The notes: generated by a model not told the origin, from the sequence alone. 64,000 bases of DNA from Promethearchaeota archaeon (GCA_019058445.1 JAHPZA010000003.1:1-64000); one strand, 5' to 3'. Positions 25,867-36,025 are shown, numbered from the stretch's first letter. A program made the numbers and translations.

Positions 25867-27102
25867 TTATTTTGTAGGTAATTGAATACTTGTGGGGAAA
25901 ATACATGCTTTAAGTGAATTTCCCATTTTTTCCTCTAATTTTTTAATTAGGTCATTAAAATTTTTTTCAAAATTGACGTATTTAGGATAGAAATGAAGCA
26001 TATCTGCTCGACTAATATTTGGTGAGTAAAGAAATATTGACCTCTTTCCAAGCGTGGTCCATATTATATTATCCTCAGGACAATTGTATAAGCATGCTCC
26101 TGTTTCTCCGCTAAGTGAATGATACCCTCGTCCCTCTGTTGATGCACTAAGAATCGCAACGGCACCTCTGAACGATACGAGCTTGGGACTCAAAAGATAA
26201 GTATTCAACGCTTTAGAGCTTTGAGATAATTCCGTGTCCTCTGGATATGAATTAAAAAAAACTACATCAAATCTGGTTTTCTGGGGGATTTTTACCTCAT
26301 AGAGTTTTCTTAGCAATTTAATAGCTTCTCGATGGGCGTCTACAAAATGTCCTGCAAAGAGCCCAGCGGGATATCCATCAACTCTAGGAATAATATTAAT
26401 ACTAAAGTCTAATCCAACACGGGAGCATACATCTTCAATATCCCTTCTTAATTCTGTAATATATCCCAATCCTACCCCTGCACCTCTTACGCTCGCAGAA
26501 TGATTTGCCTCTAATGTCTGAATTCCACATACTCCTGGTAACACAATCTTTGCACCCCCACCAAAACCAGCTAAAGGATGAGGTATGACCCCTCCTATGG
26601 TTATTTTCAGATCAGCCTCATAATATGTTTTATTTACATATATTGGGGTTCCCAAATTTGATTCTCCTACATATTCTAAGTTTAAAAAAGGATGATGATT
26701 TTTTACATTAATACGCTCCAATACAGAAAGACCAACTTTTTTAATAAAATCAACGCGGGTCATTGGTCTATGAGCTCCAAGAGCAACGATTAATGTAATG
26801 TTGCTATCACTAATTCCTGCTTGATTCAATTCATCTAAAACAACTGGTATTATGTTTTCTGTTTTGGTGTGACGCGAAATATCATCAACAACAATCACCG
26901 CATTTTTCTTATTTTTAGCTAATTCAGCAATAGTAGGGGTTCCAAATGGTTTGTTTAATAAATTTTTAATTTCATTTTTATCTTTAATTTCAGGAACCCC
27001 TTTCACATCAAATACTTTCACTTCCCATGAATCAGAAAATTCAAGTGTTAATTCTTTTGGCTCATACCATGAAGCCCATGGTATGGTAAAGGTTTGAACC
27101 AT
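25867..27102 (-). CDS. LarA-family nickel-dependent racemase/epimerase
   Basis: A 411-residue LarA-like (DUF2088) protein. Residues corresponding to those of Lactobacillus plantarum lactate racemase are visible at nearly the same numbers: DDISRHT (73-79), His111 in LGAHRPM, His175 in IPHPLAGFGGG, Lys185 (the pincer-cofactor lysine) and His201. LarA-family enzymes epimerise 2-hydroxy acids, including sugar acids, with the nickel-pincer nucleotide. No LarB/C/E cofactor genes are in the window. Within the sugar-acid cluster an aldonate or uronate epimerase role is more likely than lactate racemase. Confidence 0.9.
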   Translation of the reverse strand: MVQTFTIPWASWYEPKELTLEFSDSWEVKVFDVKGVPEIKDKNEIKNLLNKPFGTPTIAELAKNKKNAVIVVDDISRHTKTENIIPVVLDELNQAGISDSNITLIVALGAHRPMTRVDFIKKVGLSVLERINVKNHHPFLNLEYVGESNLGTPIYVNKTYYEADLKITIGGVIPHPLAGFGGGAKIVLPGVCGIQTLEANHSASVRGAGVGLGYITELRRDIEDVCSRVGLDFSINIIPRVDGYPAGLFAGHFVDAHREAIKLLRKLYEVKIPQKTRFDVVFFNSYPEDTELSQSSKALNTYLLSPKLVSFRGAVAILSASTEGRGYHSLSGETGACLYNCPEDNIIWTTLGKRSIFLYSPNISRADMLHFYPKYVNFEKNFNDLIKKLEEKMGNSLKACIFPTSIQLPTK

Positions 27103-27176
27103 TCTTTTTCACTCTTGTTCCTTTGTTTTGTATTAGTTTTTAATATGGTTTTATTAATTTTATTTTAACTTATTTT

Positions 27177-28283
27177 TCAATTAAAGCATTGAATACAAAA
27201 TTGAATCGCAGGGAGAATTTTATACGCAATTCCCAACATATGAGGGGCTAATTTAGCTCTATAATCTTTATAAATTTCAAATTCGTGTTCGATTCCTAAA
27301 TTCTCTAATGTTTCATGTAGTTTTTTAGTCTCGTTAGCAAACCCATATTCATCTTTTCGGTGGCAGTTGAGCAGCAGTCTGACATTTTTAAATGATTCCG
27401 GATTTTTTTTAATTATACTGTCGATGTCATATTTTTGCCAATTTCTTGAAGCTTTTTCATCTAAATGGATAATATTACCTTCATCATCTCTTTTGATTGA
27501 GGGTATAATTGGATTATCTTTAGAAGTAATTAAATCAAAGGTGTCGGTTATGTCTACCAATGCTGTCTTTCCAAGCTCAACTGCTTCTTCTTTTCCATAT
27601 AAAACTTCATTGATGGGGGTCACCATTTTATGATTAAGTAAGTTAACAGTCATATTGGCAGGGCTTAAAGCAGCACATGCAGTAAATTTATCGGGATAAT
27701 TAAGAGATAAATATAGAGCCCCATAGCCTCCCATAGATGGCCCCACTAATGCTCGATTGTCTTTATTTGAGATAGTACGATAATTAGTATCGATATATTC
27801 AATAACATCTTTTATGATTAAATCAGAAAAATTGCCGGTAAAGGGAGAATTAATATAAAAACTACCTTTAGTTTTGACAGCCCCGCTAATTTCTTTAAGA
27901 CCGAGATAATGTGGTAAATATAGGCTCGCATCCGGTTGTACTAATATGAACGGCATCCACTCTGCTTTGGTAATCAACTCGTCAAATTTCACATAGGAAG
28001 GTATATTATCTAAATCAAGCATTTTTAAAACATCCGGAGGGATCAAGTCAAGTGGTAAATTTTTATTATCGTTCCAGCGAGGAGTTATAGATAAGTTATC
28101 AACATTCCCCGTATATCCATGAATAAAATATATCACAGGATATCTCTTTTCAGATTCAAAATAATCTGGTGGAAGATATATTGCCAGCTTGCGTTCTATA
28201 GGACTATTAATAGAATTATTTAGTAATGAATTTGCCTTAAAACTTATGATTTGATACCTTTTATTAGATCTAACGTCATTCAT
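27177..28283 (-). CDS. Esterase-D/S-formylglutathione-hydrolase-like esterase
   Basis: A 368-residue alpha/beta-hydrolase of the putative esterase family (EstD/FrsA/antigen-85-like). It has YPVIYFIHGYTGN, then the nucleophile motif GPSMGGYGALYLSLNYPDKF with Ser183, and a late His in LAPHMLG. No signal peptide is visible. Such enzymes remove acetyl or feruloyl groups from carbohydrates. It lies between the UxaA and LarA-like genes in the leftward set, so a role in de-esterifying the imported carbohydrate is plausible. Confidence 0.87.
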   Translation of the reverse strand: MNDVRSNKRYQIISFKANSLLNNSINSPIERKLAIYLPPDYFESEKRYPVIYFIHGYTGNVDNLSITPRWNDNKNLPLDLIPPDVLKMLDLDNIPSYVKFDELITKAEWMPFILVQPDASLYLPHYLGLKEISGAVKTKGSFYINSPFTGNFSDLIIKDVIEYIDTNYRTISNKDNRALVGPSMGGYGALYLSLNYPDKFTACAALSPANMTVNLLNHKMVTPINEVLYGKEEAVELGKTALVDITDTFDLITSKDNPIIPSIKRDDEGNIIHLDEKASRNWQKYDIDSIIKKNPESFKNVRLLLNCHRKDEYGFANETKKLHETLENLGIEHEFEIYKDYRAKLAPHMLGIAYKILPAIQFCIQCFN

Positions 28284-28335
28284 AATAGTCTACTCCACTT
28301 TAATTTTTTTTATTTCTAAGAATTAATTGATCTCT

Positions 28336-29523
28336 TTATACAATACCTGGAAAAGGAAAGGCTAAATATCTCCAAATAGCAATATCATGAAAACCTAACT
28401 GTTCTGCTAATGTTAATTCGCCATTACAAGTAGCTTTTAACTTCAACCACATTTCATCTGCGATTTCTTGAATTGATTTTTGCTCTGTTATGATCTTAGA
28501 GGCATCCATATCTATATGACACCGTAACCAATCACATGTTTGCGGATTCCCACAACTCTTAATAACCGGCACAATTGGATTCCCTACAGGAGATCCTCTA
28601 CCTGTTGTCATAATAACCACTTGAGCCCCAGCAGCAGCCATTCCTGTCATAGATTCTATATCGTTTCCAGGTTCAAGCATTAACCAGAGTCCCTTTCCTT
28701 TAGGTGTCTGTGAATATTTTAATACTCCTTGTATTGGTGCTTTACCCGCTTTGGCAATTGTACCAAGTGATTTCTCTTCTATTGTTGTTAATCCCCCCTT
28801 AATATTTCCCGGAGAAGGTTGGATCCCTCGAAAATCTATACCTGCTTTCATGGTTGTCTCCAAAAATTTTTGTAAAGGAGTATCTATTTGAGTTTTGACT
28901 TTCTCACTTACCGCTCTATCTTTTAATAAATGTTCAGTACCAATCCATTCTGTAAATTCTGGAAGTATCGAAGTTCCTCCCAATTCTATTACTTTATCAG
29001 AAATAACACCTACGACCGGATTTGCAGTTATTCCCGATATTGAATCTGAGCCCCCACACTCCAGTCCTAATACTAAATGAGAAAAATCGAAAGGTTCTTT
29101 CTTAACTTCTTTTGCTTCACTTGCCATTTTGCTCCCCACTTTAATCCCTTCTTCGATAAGAGCAATACCTCCACCATTAAAATCTTGCACATTAAAAAAT
29201 TCTACGGGTTTCTTTGCCCTTCTAATATTTTTTGCTAAATCTTCGCTTTTCAAGTTTTCACATCCTAACCCTACAACAATAGTACCAAAGATATTAGGAT
29301 TTTTTCCAAGTCCAGCTAGAGTTCGTTGGACATTCAAAAAATCAGGTCCAAATTGTCCACAGCCCAAGGGATGGGTAATAGCAACCGCATTATCTACTTT
29401 TTTTGCTATTTCTTCAGCTACATGATTAACACACGACACAGAAGAAAGGATAGCAATTTTATTACGAATCCCTACTTTTCCTTTAGGTCTTTCATATCCC
29501 ATAAATTCTTCACTCATTTGCAA
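28336..29523 (-). CDS. UxaA-family sugar-acid dehydratase, large subunit
   Basis: A 395-residue protein matching the C-terminal catalytic part of altronate/galactarate dehydratases and of SuyB (sulfolactate sulfo-lyase). It begins MGYERPKGKVGIRNKIAILSSVSCVNHVAEEI, followed by ITHPLGCGQFGPD, LGLECGGSDSISGITANP and the late MTTGRGSPVGNPIVPVIKSCGNP. Cysteines and acidic residues of these motifs are thought to bind iron. It overlaps the small-subunit gene by 14 bases and is translated after it. The substrate is probably an aldonate or aldarate, to be dehydrated to a 2-keto-3-deoxy acid. Sulfolactate is the alternative. Confidence 0.9.
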   Translation of the reverse strand: MQMSEEFMGYERPKGKVGIRNKIAILSSVSCVNHVAEEIAKKVDNAVAITHPLGCGQFGPDFLNVQRTLAGLGKNPNIFGTIVVGLGCENLKSEDLAKNIRRAKKPVEFFNVQDFNGGGIALIEEGIKVGSKMASEAKEVKKEPFDFSHLVLGLECGGSDSISGITANPVVGVISDKVIELGGTSILPEFTEWIGTEHLLKDRAVSEKVKTQIDTPLQKFLETTMKAGIDFRGIQPSPGNIKGGLTTIEEKSLGTIAKAGKAPIQGVLKYSQTPKGKGLWLMLEPGNDIESMTGMAAAGAQVVIMTTGRGSPVGNPIVPVIKSCGNPQTCDWLRCHIDMDASKIITEQKSIQEIADEMWLKLKATCNGELTLAEQLGFHDIAIWRYLAFPFPGIV

Positions 29524-29794
29524 CCCTCTCCAAATAATGGCTTTTAATATTATGTGTATGAATCCAATCCCCCTTTTTTATATTTTCTGTAACAATGCCA
29601 ATAATTTGACCGTATTTTTTGATCAAATCGCCTACTGCAATATCTCTTAGGGCAAATTTATGCCCAAATGGAATGTTTTGGTTGATTTTTATAACCTCAC
29701 CTTCTTTAATTTCTATTTCTTTATCTTTAGGAATATCCTCTAAACTTGTGGCACAATTATCTTCAGGATCCATTACAATATAGCTTTTTTTCAT
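29510..29794 (-). CDS. UxaA-family dehydratase, small subunit (SAF domain)
   Basis: A 94-residue SAF-domain protein (MDPEDNCATSLEDIPKD, IPFGHKFALRDIAVGDLIKKYGQIIG, GDWIHTHNI), equal to the N-terminal domain of UxaA and to SuyA. The last His-Thr-His is typical of this domain. It is the first gene of the six-gene leftward set and overlaps the large subunit. A split small/large form is common in archaea and anaerobes. The gene starts about 40 bases from the palindrome at 29835. Confidence 0.92.
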   Translation of the reverse strand: MKKSYIVMDPEDNCATSLEDIPKDKEIEIKEGEVIKINQNIPFGHKFALRDIAVGDLIKKYGQIIGIVTENIKKGDWIHTHNIKSHYLERVANE

Positions 29795-29834
29795 TTATAT
29801 TGCCTTTTTATTCTATTATTTTCTTTAAGATTGT

Positions 29835-29852
29835 TTGTCATAACTATGACAA
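29835..29852. promoter_or_regulatory. Palindromic operator in the divergent sugar-acid promoter
   Basis: TTGTCATA, two bases (AC), then TATGACAA form a perfect 8-bp inverted repeat. It lies in the 123-base gap between the divergent UxaA small-subunit and AOR genes, directly next to a TATA-like ATATAAAT (29854-29861) for the rightward gene. A dimeric regulator bound here could control both directions; the TrmB-like protein at 24439 is the nearest candidate. Confidence 0.65.
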
Positions 29853-29917
29853 CATATAAATATGATTTAGACATATATATATTTAATTGAAAATCATGCT
29901 ATAAAAACGAAATTAAA

Positions 29918-31708
29918 ATGGAACAAATTCTCAGAGTCAATTTAAGCAATGGTCAGATTTTAACTGAAAATGCTTCAGATGAAGATTTAGAGAATTATAT
30001 TGGGGGTATGGGGATTGCAACTGCTATATTTACTAGAGAAGTATCTCCAACAGTAGGACCTTATGATCAAGATAACCTTTTAATATTTTCTGTAGGACCC
30101 TTTTGTGGTACTGCCGTTCCATTTTGTAGTAGGCATTTCATCATGGCTAAATCTCCCTTGACTAATATTCTTGGTGAATCGTCTTCTGGAGGATTTTGGG
30201 GCCGAGAGCTCAAATATGCAGGTTTTAGTCATATCATAATAAAAGGAATTTGTGAAAATCCGATATATTTATGGATTAAGGATGGAAAAGCAGGATTAAA
30301 AGATGCTTCGGACTTATGGGGTAAAGGTGTATTTGAAACTCAAGATATTTTGAAAGCGAAGTTTGGAGATAATAGAATTAAAGTCGCATTAATCGGACCT
30401 GCTGGCGAGAATCTTGTAAAATACGCTTCTATTATGAATGATAAAGATCGAGCAGCAGGTAGATGTGGTTTAGGTGCTGTAATGGGAAGCAAAAAGTTAA
30501 AAGCAATTGTTGTACAAGGATCAAACCGACCAGAAATTCGAGATAAGGGAGCCTTAAATAATGCAGTGAAAAAATTAAGAGAACTAGAAAAGGATAATCC
30601 TGTTTTAGATATCCATAAACAATACGGAACAACCTTAGGAATTGATAATATGCCCCATATTGGAGATGTACCTATCAAAAATTTTACTATGAGTCGCTGG
30701 CCCGGAACTAAAAAAATTGGTGGATATGCACTTATGGAAAGAGAGGTTAGAACACATGCATGTTTCAACTGTCCTGTAGGATGTGCAAAAGAAATCAAAT
30801 ATCAAGGGAAATGGGTTCGATGGCCTGAATATGAAACATTAGCTATGATGGGATCAAATCTAATGGTTGATAATTTAGATGAAATAATAAAATGGAATGT
30901 AAAAATAAATGATCTTGGTATGGACACAATCTCTCTAGGTTCTACAATTGCGATGTTCTTTGAAGCAATTGAACGAAATCTAATAGATTTTGACAAATTA
31001 AAGCTAAATCTTAAACACACAAAATTATGGGGGGAGACAGAGACCATTAATAAATTAATCAATATAATTGCTTATAGAGAAGGGATTGGAAATGATCTTG
31101 CTGAGGGAGTCAAATATTTTTGTGAAAAATATCATCTTCCTGATGAACTTGCCACCCATGGAAAAGGCCTAGAGGTACCCGCCCATGAGCCAAGAGCAAA
31201 TAATATGACTGCCTTGGACTATGTAACTTCCCCTCGAGGCGCTTATCATTGCTATATGCCAATGGACATCTCTTCAGGCATGTATATTAAGGAGGAAATT
31301 GGAATAATCGATATTATTGATAGATTTTCGAAAGAAAGAAGAATCGCAGAATTAGTTAAAATTGTTCAGGATTCAAGTGAAGCTTATTCTGCAAATGGCG
31401 GTTGTATTTTTGGTTTTAAATGGATACCACAAATAACTCCATGGATAGAATGCTTAAATGCTATAACTGGTAGAAATTATTCTGTTGAATCTTGGACTAA
31501 AGCAGGTGAAAGTATTTTTAATTTGAAGCGAGAATATAATATGAAGTGTGGGCTAACGAAAGAAGATGATAAAATTGGATCTAAATTCTTCACACCTATA
31601 TCAAAAGGAGCAACACGTAAAAATATCCCTCCGATTCAAGAATTACTCCCAATTTATTATAAACTTAGAGGTTGGGACTCTAATGGACGTCCTAATATGA
31701 AAGAATAA
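29918..31708 (+). CDS. Aldehyde:ferredoxin oxidoreductase family (tungstopterin) enzyme
   Basis: A 596-residue AOR-family protein. The N-terminal domain begins MEQILRVNLSNGQILTENASDEDLENYIGGMG, followed by GPFCGTAVPFCSRHFIMAKSPLT and SSGGFWGRELKYAGF (tungstopterin region). Cluster cysteines are CFNCPVGC (about residues 284-291), with a later Cys in NMKCGLT. It oxidises an aldehyde to an acid and gives electrons to ferredoxin. Next to aldolase and dehydratase genes, the likely substrate is the aldehyde released by aldol cleavage, such as glyceraldehyde or glycolaldehyde. That part is inference. Confidence 0.93.
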   Translation: MEQILRVNLSNGQILTENASDEDLENYIGGMGIATAIFTREVSPTVGPYDQDNLLIFSVGPFCGTAVPFCSRHFIMAKSPLTNILGESSSGGFWGRELKYAGFSHIIIKGICENPIYLWIKDGKAGLKDASDLWGKGVFETQDILKAKFGDNRIKVALIGPAGENLVKYASIMNDKDRAAGRCGLGAVMGSKKLKAIVVQGSNRPEIRDKGALNNAVKKLRELEKDNPVLDIHKQYGTTLGIDNMPHIGDVPIKNFTMSRWPGTKKIGGYALMEREVRTHACFNCPVGCAKEIKYQGKWVRWPEYETLAMMGSNLMVDNLDEIIKWNVKINDLGMDTISLGSTIAMFFEAIERNLIDFDKLKLNLKHTKLWGETETINKLINIIAYREGIGNDLAEGVKYFCEKYHLPDELATHGKGLEVPAHEPRANNMTALDYVTSPRGAYHCYMPMDISSGMYIKEEIGIIDIIDRFSKERRIAELVKIVQDSSEAYSANGGCIFGFKWIPQITPWIECLNAITGRNYSVESWTKAGESIFNLKREYNMKCGLTKEDDKIGSKFFTPISKGATRKNIPPIQELLPIYYKLRGWDSNGRPNMKE

Positions 31709-31754
31709 TGAATTATATTTTACAATTAAAAATAATAAAAAAGATTAGTAAAAA

Positions 31755-32696
31755 ATGTTGGAAAAAATAGAAGGGATGATACCTCCGGTTATTACTCCCT
31801 TAAAAGAAGATGAGTCAATTGATGAAAACGGTTTAAGAATTGTTGTTGATTTTCTCGTTGATCATGGAGTATATGGGTTATTTGCCCTTGGCTCTGCTAG
31901 CGAGTTTGCCTATATGGATTTGCCAGAGCGCCTTCAAATCGTCAAAATTATACGAGACCAATTAAAATCGAGACTACCGTTGTTAATGGGGGTTGCTGAT
32001 ACCTCTTTAAAAAATTCACTTAAACTCATACAAGAAGGATTGGATATTGGGGTTGACGGATTTGTAGCTACGGTTCCACAATATTTCTTATTGGATAATA
32101 GACAAATCAAGACATACTTTACATCTATTAATGAGCATTGTAATGGTAAGCCATTATTTGCCTATGATGTTAGCGAGGTAGTTCCGACGACAGCAAGTCT
32201 ATCACCTAAACTGATTGTTGAACTATTAGATAATAAAATAATTAATGGAATGAAATATTCTGGAGTACTTTGGGAAGATTATGCAAAAATTGTTCTCGAA
32301 GGAGTAAGTGACAGGGAATCTATAAAATTTTTTGCAGGTTCTGAGATTGTCAGTCGTAAAATTTATGAAGCGGGGTTTAAATTTGATGGCGGGATATACT
32401 CTGCCTTGAATTTATTTCCTCGTTTATATGTCAACACGTTTAAAGCAATCACATCAAAAGATGAGGCTCTAATCTCAAAATGCTTACCCCTCTTTCTTAG
32501 TGCAGGTGGGCTTATGGGAGCGATGGGAAGTGCGGGAACTCAAAGTGTAATGAAAGAAACATTAAAGGCAATTGGTCTCCCCATCTCCGCTAAAGTACGA
32601 TCACCGTTGCCACCATTAAAAAAACATGTTCATAAAAAAATCAACAATGTAATTGAAATGTTATCTAAGGAGGGTTATGTAGATAAATATCAATAA
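31755..32696 (+). CDS. DapA-family aldolase (2-keto-3-deoxy sugar-acid type)
   Basis: A 313-residue class I aldolase of the dihydrodipicolinate-synthase/N-acetylneuraminate-lyase superfamily. The Schiff-base lysine is Lys167 in IINGMKYSG and the catalytic Tyr is Tyr137 in LFAYDVSE. The loop that reads GTTGE in DapA is GSASEF here, and FD and related residues suggest a non-DapA member. In this neighbourhood cleavage of 2-keto-3-deoxy-gluconate, -galactonate or a pentonate to pyruvate and an aldehyde is likely. The gene starts 46 bases after the AOR gene. Confidence 0.9.
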   Translation: MLEKIEGMIPPVITPLKEDESIDENGLRIVVDFLVDHGVYGLFALGSASEFAYMDLPERLQIVKIIRDQLKSRLPLLMGVADTSLKNSLKLIQEGLDIGVDGFVATVPQYFLLDNRQIKTYFTSINEHCNGKPLFAYDVSEVVPTTASLSPKLIVELLDNKIINGMKYSGVLWEDYAKIVLEGVSDRESIKFFAGSEIVSRKIYEAGFKFDGGIYSALNLFPRLYVNTFKAITSKDEALISKCLPLFLSAGGLMGAMGSAGTQSVMKETLKAIGLPISAKVRSPLPPLKKHVHKKINNVIEMLSKEGYVDKYQ

Positions 32697-32745
32697 CACA
32701 TCAATATTGTACATATAATTTTAAAATTCTATGAGGTTAAAACTT

Positions 32746-34416
32746 ATGAATGAACATGAAAGAGATATGAAAGAAAGAAGTAAAAGTATATTTGAGCCTA
32801 TTAAAGACACCCCTAATTATTATGGACCTTATGGCGTATGGAGAGGGGTGGGATTAGAAATTAAAGAGATTGATAAAAAACCGCTTATTGGGATAGCAAA
32901 TACTTGGAATGAGTTTCATCCAGGGCATAAACATTTAAGGATATTAGCAGAGGGAGTAAAATGGGGTATTTTAGAATCAGGTGGAATTCCATTTGAATTT
33001 AACACTATTGCTCCCTGTGATGGAATTGCTCAAGGAAATGAAGGTATGAGGTATATTCTTCTTCAAAGGGAGATAATAGCAGATTCAATCGAGGCCATGA
33101 TGGAAGCGCAACGCTTGGATGCATTAGTCACGCTTTCTTCATGTGATAAAATAAACCCTGCTGTGTTAATGGCAGCAGCACGATTAAATATTCCTACTAT
33201 TTGCGTTCCAGGAGGACCTGGACATATGGAAATAGAATTTAAAGCAGGCTTTCAAGGACTGGACCACCATTTCTACGATGCAAGAGAAGACGTGTTTAGT
33301 TGTCATACTTGTGTTACTCATGGCGCATGTGCGTTTATGGGAACCGCTAATTCTGTTCAATGTCTTACTGAAGCATTGGGAATGACTCTCCCTAACGCTG
33401 CAACAGCTCCAGGTGTAAGCCAAATGAAATATATTATAGCCAAGCAATCAGGTCGCCAGATCATTCAACTTCTCAAGGATGGAATCACACCATCGCAAAT
33501 AATGACCCGAGAAGCATTTGAGAATGCAATTATGGTAGATATGGCAATTGGGGGATCGACTAATGTAGTGTTGCATTTACTAGCTATTGCACATGAGATG
33601 GGTATTGAATTGGAATTAGATTTATTTAATAAATTTAGTAAAATGATCCCAACCATTGTAGGAGTTCAACCAAACGGTGTTCATTCCGTATCGGAATTAT
33701 ATGGAGCAGGTGGAATACCCGCTGTAATGAAAAGGATTGAAGAATTTTTGCATCTGGACTGTTTGACTGTATCAGGAAAAACCTGGAAACGTCTACTTAA
33801 AAGAGTGAAGTTTAGAGAACAAGAAATTATTCGACCTCTCTCAAATCCATATTTTCCTGAAGGTGGGACCGTTATTTTAAAGGGTAACTTGGCTCCCGAA
33901 GGTGCAGTGATCAAAGAATCAGCTATAAAAGATAAGGATATGTTAACGTTTACTGGCAATGCCCGAGCTTTTAATTCGCAGTATGAGGCAATGCAAGCTC
34001 TCGCGGCGAATAAAATTAAAAGTGGAGAGATAGTAATAATAAGATATGAAGGACCTAAAGGGGCCCCTGGAATGCCTGAGAATCACAGTTTTACTGAATT
34101 ACTTTACGCTCGTCGAGATATTACTAAGGTAGCTATGTTGACTGACGGAAGATTTTCAGGAGCGTCAATGGGACCTTGTATAGGGCATGTATGTCCAGAA
34201 GCATATGTAGGAGGACCAATAGCTATTGTAGAAGATGGTGATCGCATCACAATAGATATTCCTAACCGGAGACTTGATATTGATCTTACAGAAGCTGAAA
34301 TCAAGGAACGATTAGCAAATTGGAAACCTATTGAGCATGAAGTAAAAAGCAAGGTCTTATCAAGATACAAAAAGTTGGTAACATCGGCAGCCAAGGGGGC
34401 TGTCTTGAAATATTAG
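32746..34416 (+). CDS. IlvD/Edd-family sugar-acid dehydratase
   Basis: About 556 residues of the dihydroxy-acid/phosphogluconate dehydratase family. Fe-S cysteines are visible in LVTLSSCDKINPAV and FSCHTCVTHGACAFMGTANS, with APCDGIAQGNEGMRY upstream; the conserved C-terminal TDGRFSGASMGPCIGHVCPEA is present. Insertions suggest a sugar-acid dehydratase (gluconate, galactonate, xylonate or arabinonate) more than IlvD itself, and no other branched-chain genes are nearby. I prefer the ATG at 32746, because GAGGT lies 8 bases before it; an in-frame ATG at 32731 has no such site. It produces the 2-keto-3-deoxy acid for the neighbouring aldolase. Confidence 0.9.
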   Translation: MNEHERDMKERSKSIFEPIKDTPNYYGPYGVWRGVGLEIKEIDKKPLIGIANTWNEFHPGHKHLRILAEGVKWGILESGGIPFEFNTIAPCDGIAQGNEGMRYILLQREIIADSIEAMMEAQRLDALVTLSSCDKINPAVLMAAARLNIPTICVPGGPGHMEIEFKAGFQGLDHHFYDAREDVFSCHTCVTHGACAFMGTANSVQCLTEALGMTLPNAATAPGVSQMKYIIAKQSGRQIIQLLKDGITPSQIMTREAFENAIMVDMAIGGSTNVVLHLLAIAHEMGIELELDLFNKFSKMIPTIVGVQPNGVHSVSELYGAGGIPAVMKRIEEFLHLDCLTVSGKTWKRLLKRVKFREQEIIRPLSNPYFPEGGTVILKGNLAPEGAVIKESAIKDKDMLTFTGNARAFNSQYEAMQALAANKIKSGEIVIIRYEGPKGAPGMPENHSFTELLYARRDITKVAMLTDGRFSGASMGPCIGHVCPEAYVGGPIAIVEDGDRITIDIPNRRLDIDLTEAEIKERLANWKPIEHEVKSKVLSRYKKLVTSAAKGAVLKY

Positions 34417-34489
34417 TTATGGTAACCACTTAATTTCATAAAAAATACAAACAAAAAAAATATACAAACAAAATGGAGATGTAAATTTA

Positions 34490-35899
34490 ATGAGCAAAGA
34501 ACAAATAGAACACGGAAGTTCTTTAGAAAATAAACAACCTAATACGATTATTACTTCATACGGAATAGGATATTTATTAATGGAAATTTGGAATGTAATC
34601 TTTGGAGCATACGTGTTCTTTTTCTATGAAACAGAAGTAGGTTTATATGTCTGGTTATTAGTACTAGGATATGTTATTTATGCGCTATGGAATTCGTTTA
34701 ATGATCCTCTTATAGGGTATATTTTTGATAGACCGAATTTTCTCTGGAAAAAATGGGGTAAACGGTTTCCAATAATATTAGGTGCGGCAATTCCTTGGTT
34801 TGTATCGATGTTTATGATACTAACCCCTCCCAATGTTGATCCAATAGAAGGAGCAATGTTTATCTTCGCATGGATGATTTTTGCCACTTGTTTATTCGAT
34901 ACATTTTATAGTATGTTTCAAAACAACCATTATTCCCTTTTTCCAGATAAATTCCGCTTAGACAGCGACAGGAGGAAAGCAGGAGGAATTGGATTAATAC
35001 TTGGAGTTGTTGGAACCACGATTGGCGGTTTAATTCCACCTATGTTTATAAGTTATGGAAATAAATCTTCTTATTCAATAATGGCTTTATTTATGGTCTT
35101 AATCGCGTCATTCTTTCTGATATTGATGATTCCAGGTATACGGGAAACTCAAGACATGAAAGATCGATATGTTACCACGGATATACATAAAGAAACAGAA
35201 GGCTTTTTCAAAACTATGAAAAAAGCAGTAAAACAGAGGAATTTCATGACATTAGTTTTCATTACATTTATTGGAGATGTAGCTTTTGCGTGTATAACCG
35301 CTTCAATACATTACTTAGTAAAATATAATTTACAAGAAGAGGCTTCATTTTCCATTATACTTTTTGCCGCATTTTTGCTTGGAGCCATTCTATCAATCCC
35401 GATATTCTTAAAGCTTATTCAGAAAATGAATGATAATAGAAAGATGCATATTATTGGAATTATCTTATTGATCGTGTTTCTCTTGAATCTAGGATTTTAT
35501 TGGAATCTATATTCATTGATAATTGGGGTTGTTCTATTAGGGGTGGGTCAGGCTGCCTTTAAAGTAGCTCGCTTTCCTTGTTTAGCAGATACCCTTGATG
35601 AGGCAACTGTGAAAACTGGAGTCCATCAGGAATCGGTTTATATGGGGGTTCAAACCTTTTTTATGCGCTTTTCTCTCATTGCGCAAGCAATAATCTTTGC
35701 TGTAGTACATGTGTTAACTGGATTTGATCCCAATAAAGGTAATCAATCTGAATTAGCTCTTATTGGGATTAGACTTCAATCTGCAATTGTTCCCGCGTTC
35801 GTCGTTTTGTTTGGACTCTTAATATTCCTAAAATATTACGATCTAACACCAGACAAAACTGCCATTAATAAACAAAAACTAAAAGAACTTAGATTGTAA
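34490..35899 (+). CDS. GPH-family sugar transporter
   Basis: A 469-residue, 12-TM GPH/MelB-like symporter. Signs are YALWNSFNDPLIGYIFDRPNFLWKKWGKRFP, the middle loop LFPDKFRLDSDRRKAGG and the late loop LADTLDEATVKTGVHQESVYMG. It follows the dehydratase by 70 bases and has GGAGATG before the ATG. It probably imports the sugar or sugar acid degraded by the cluster. It is paralogous to 16778-18154 but clearly diverged. Confidence 0.9.
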   Translation: MSKEQIEHGSSLENKQPNTIITSYGIGYLLMEIWNVIFGAYVFFFYETEVGLYVWLLVLGYVIYALWNSFNDPLIGYIFDRPNFLWKKWGKRFPIILGAAIPWFVSMFMILTPPNVDPIEGAMFIFAWMIFATCLFDTFYSMFQNNHYSLFPDKFRLDSDRRKAGGIGLILGVVGTTIGGLIPPMFISYGNKSSYSIMALFMVLIASFFLILMIPGIRETQDMKDRYVTTDIHKETEGFFKTMKKAVKQRNFMTLVFITFIGDVAFACITASIHYLVKYNLQEEASFSIILFAAFLLGAILSIPIFLKLIQKMNDNRKMHIIGIILLIVFLLNLGFYWNLYSLIIGVVLLGVGQAAFKVARFPCLADTLDEATVKTGVHQESVYMGVQTFFMRFSLIAQAIIFAVVHVLTGFDPNKGNQSELALIGIRLQSAIVPAFVVLFGLLIFLKYYDLTPDKTAINKQKLKELRL

Positions 35900-36025
35900 T
35901 TGCTTATCTTCGTTTATTCAATTTATTTTTTTTCCTAATTTCTACTCCAAAGGTATCAAAATGTAATGATAAAATTAATTTATTTGTAACAATTTACCTA
36001 ATAAAATAATTTAGGGAATGTTATT

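Noticed and set aside
32746..34416. Dihydroxy-acid dehydratase for branched-chain amino acids
   Set aside because: No ilv or leu genes nearby, and the neighbours (aldolase, UxaA, AOR, transporter) favour a sugar acid; specificity is not proven.
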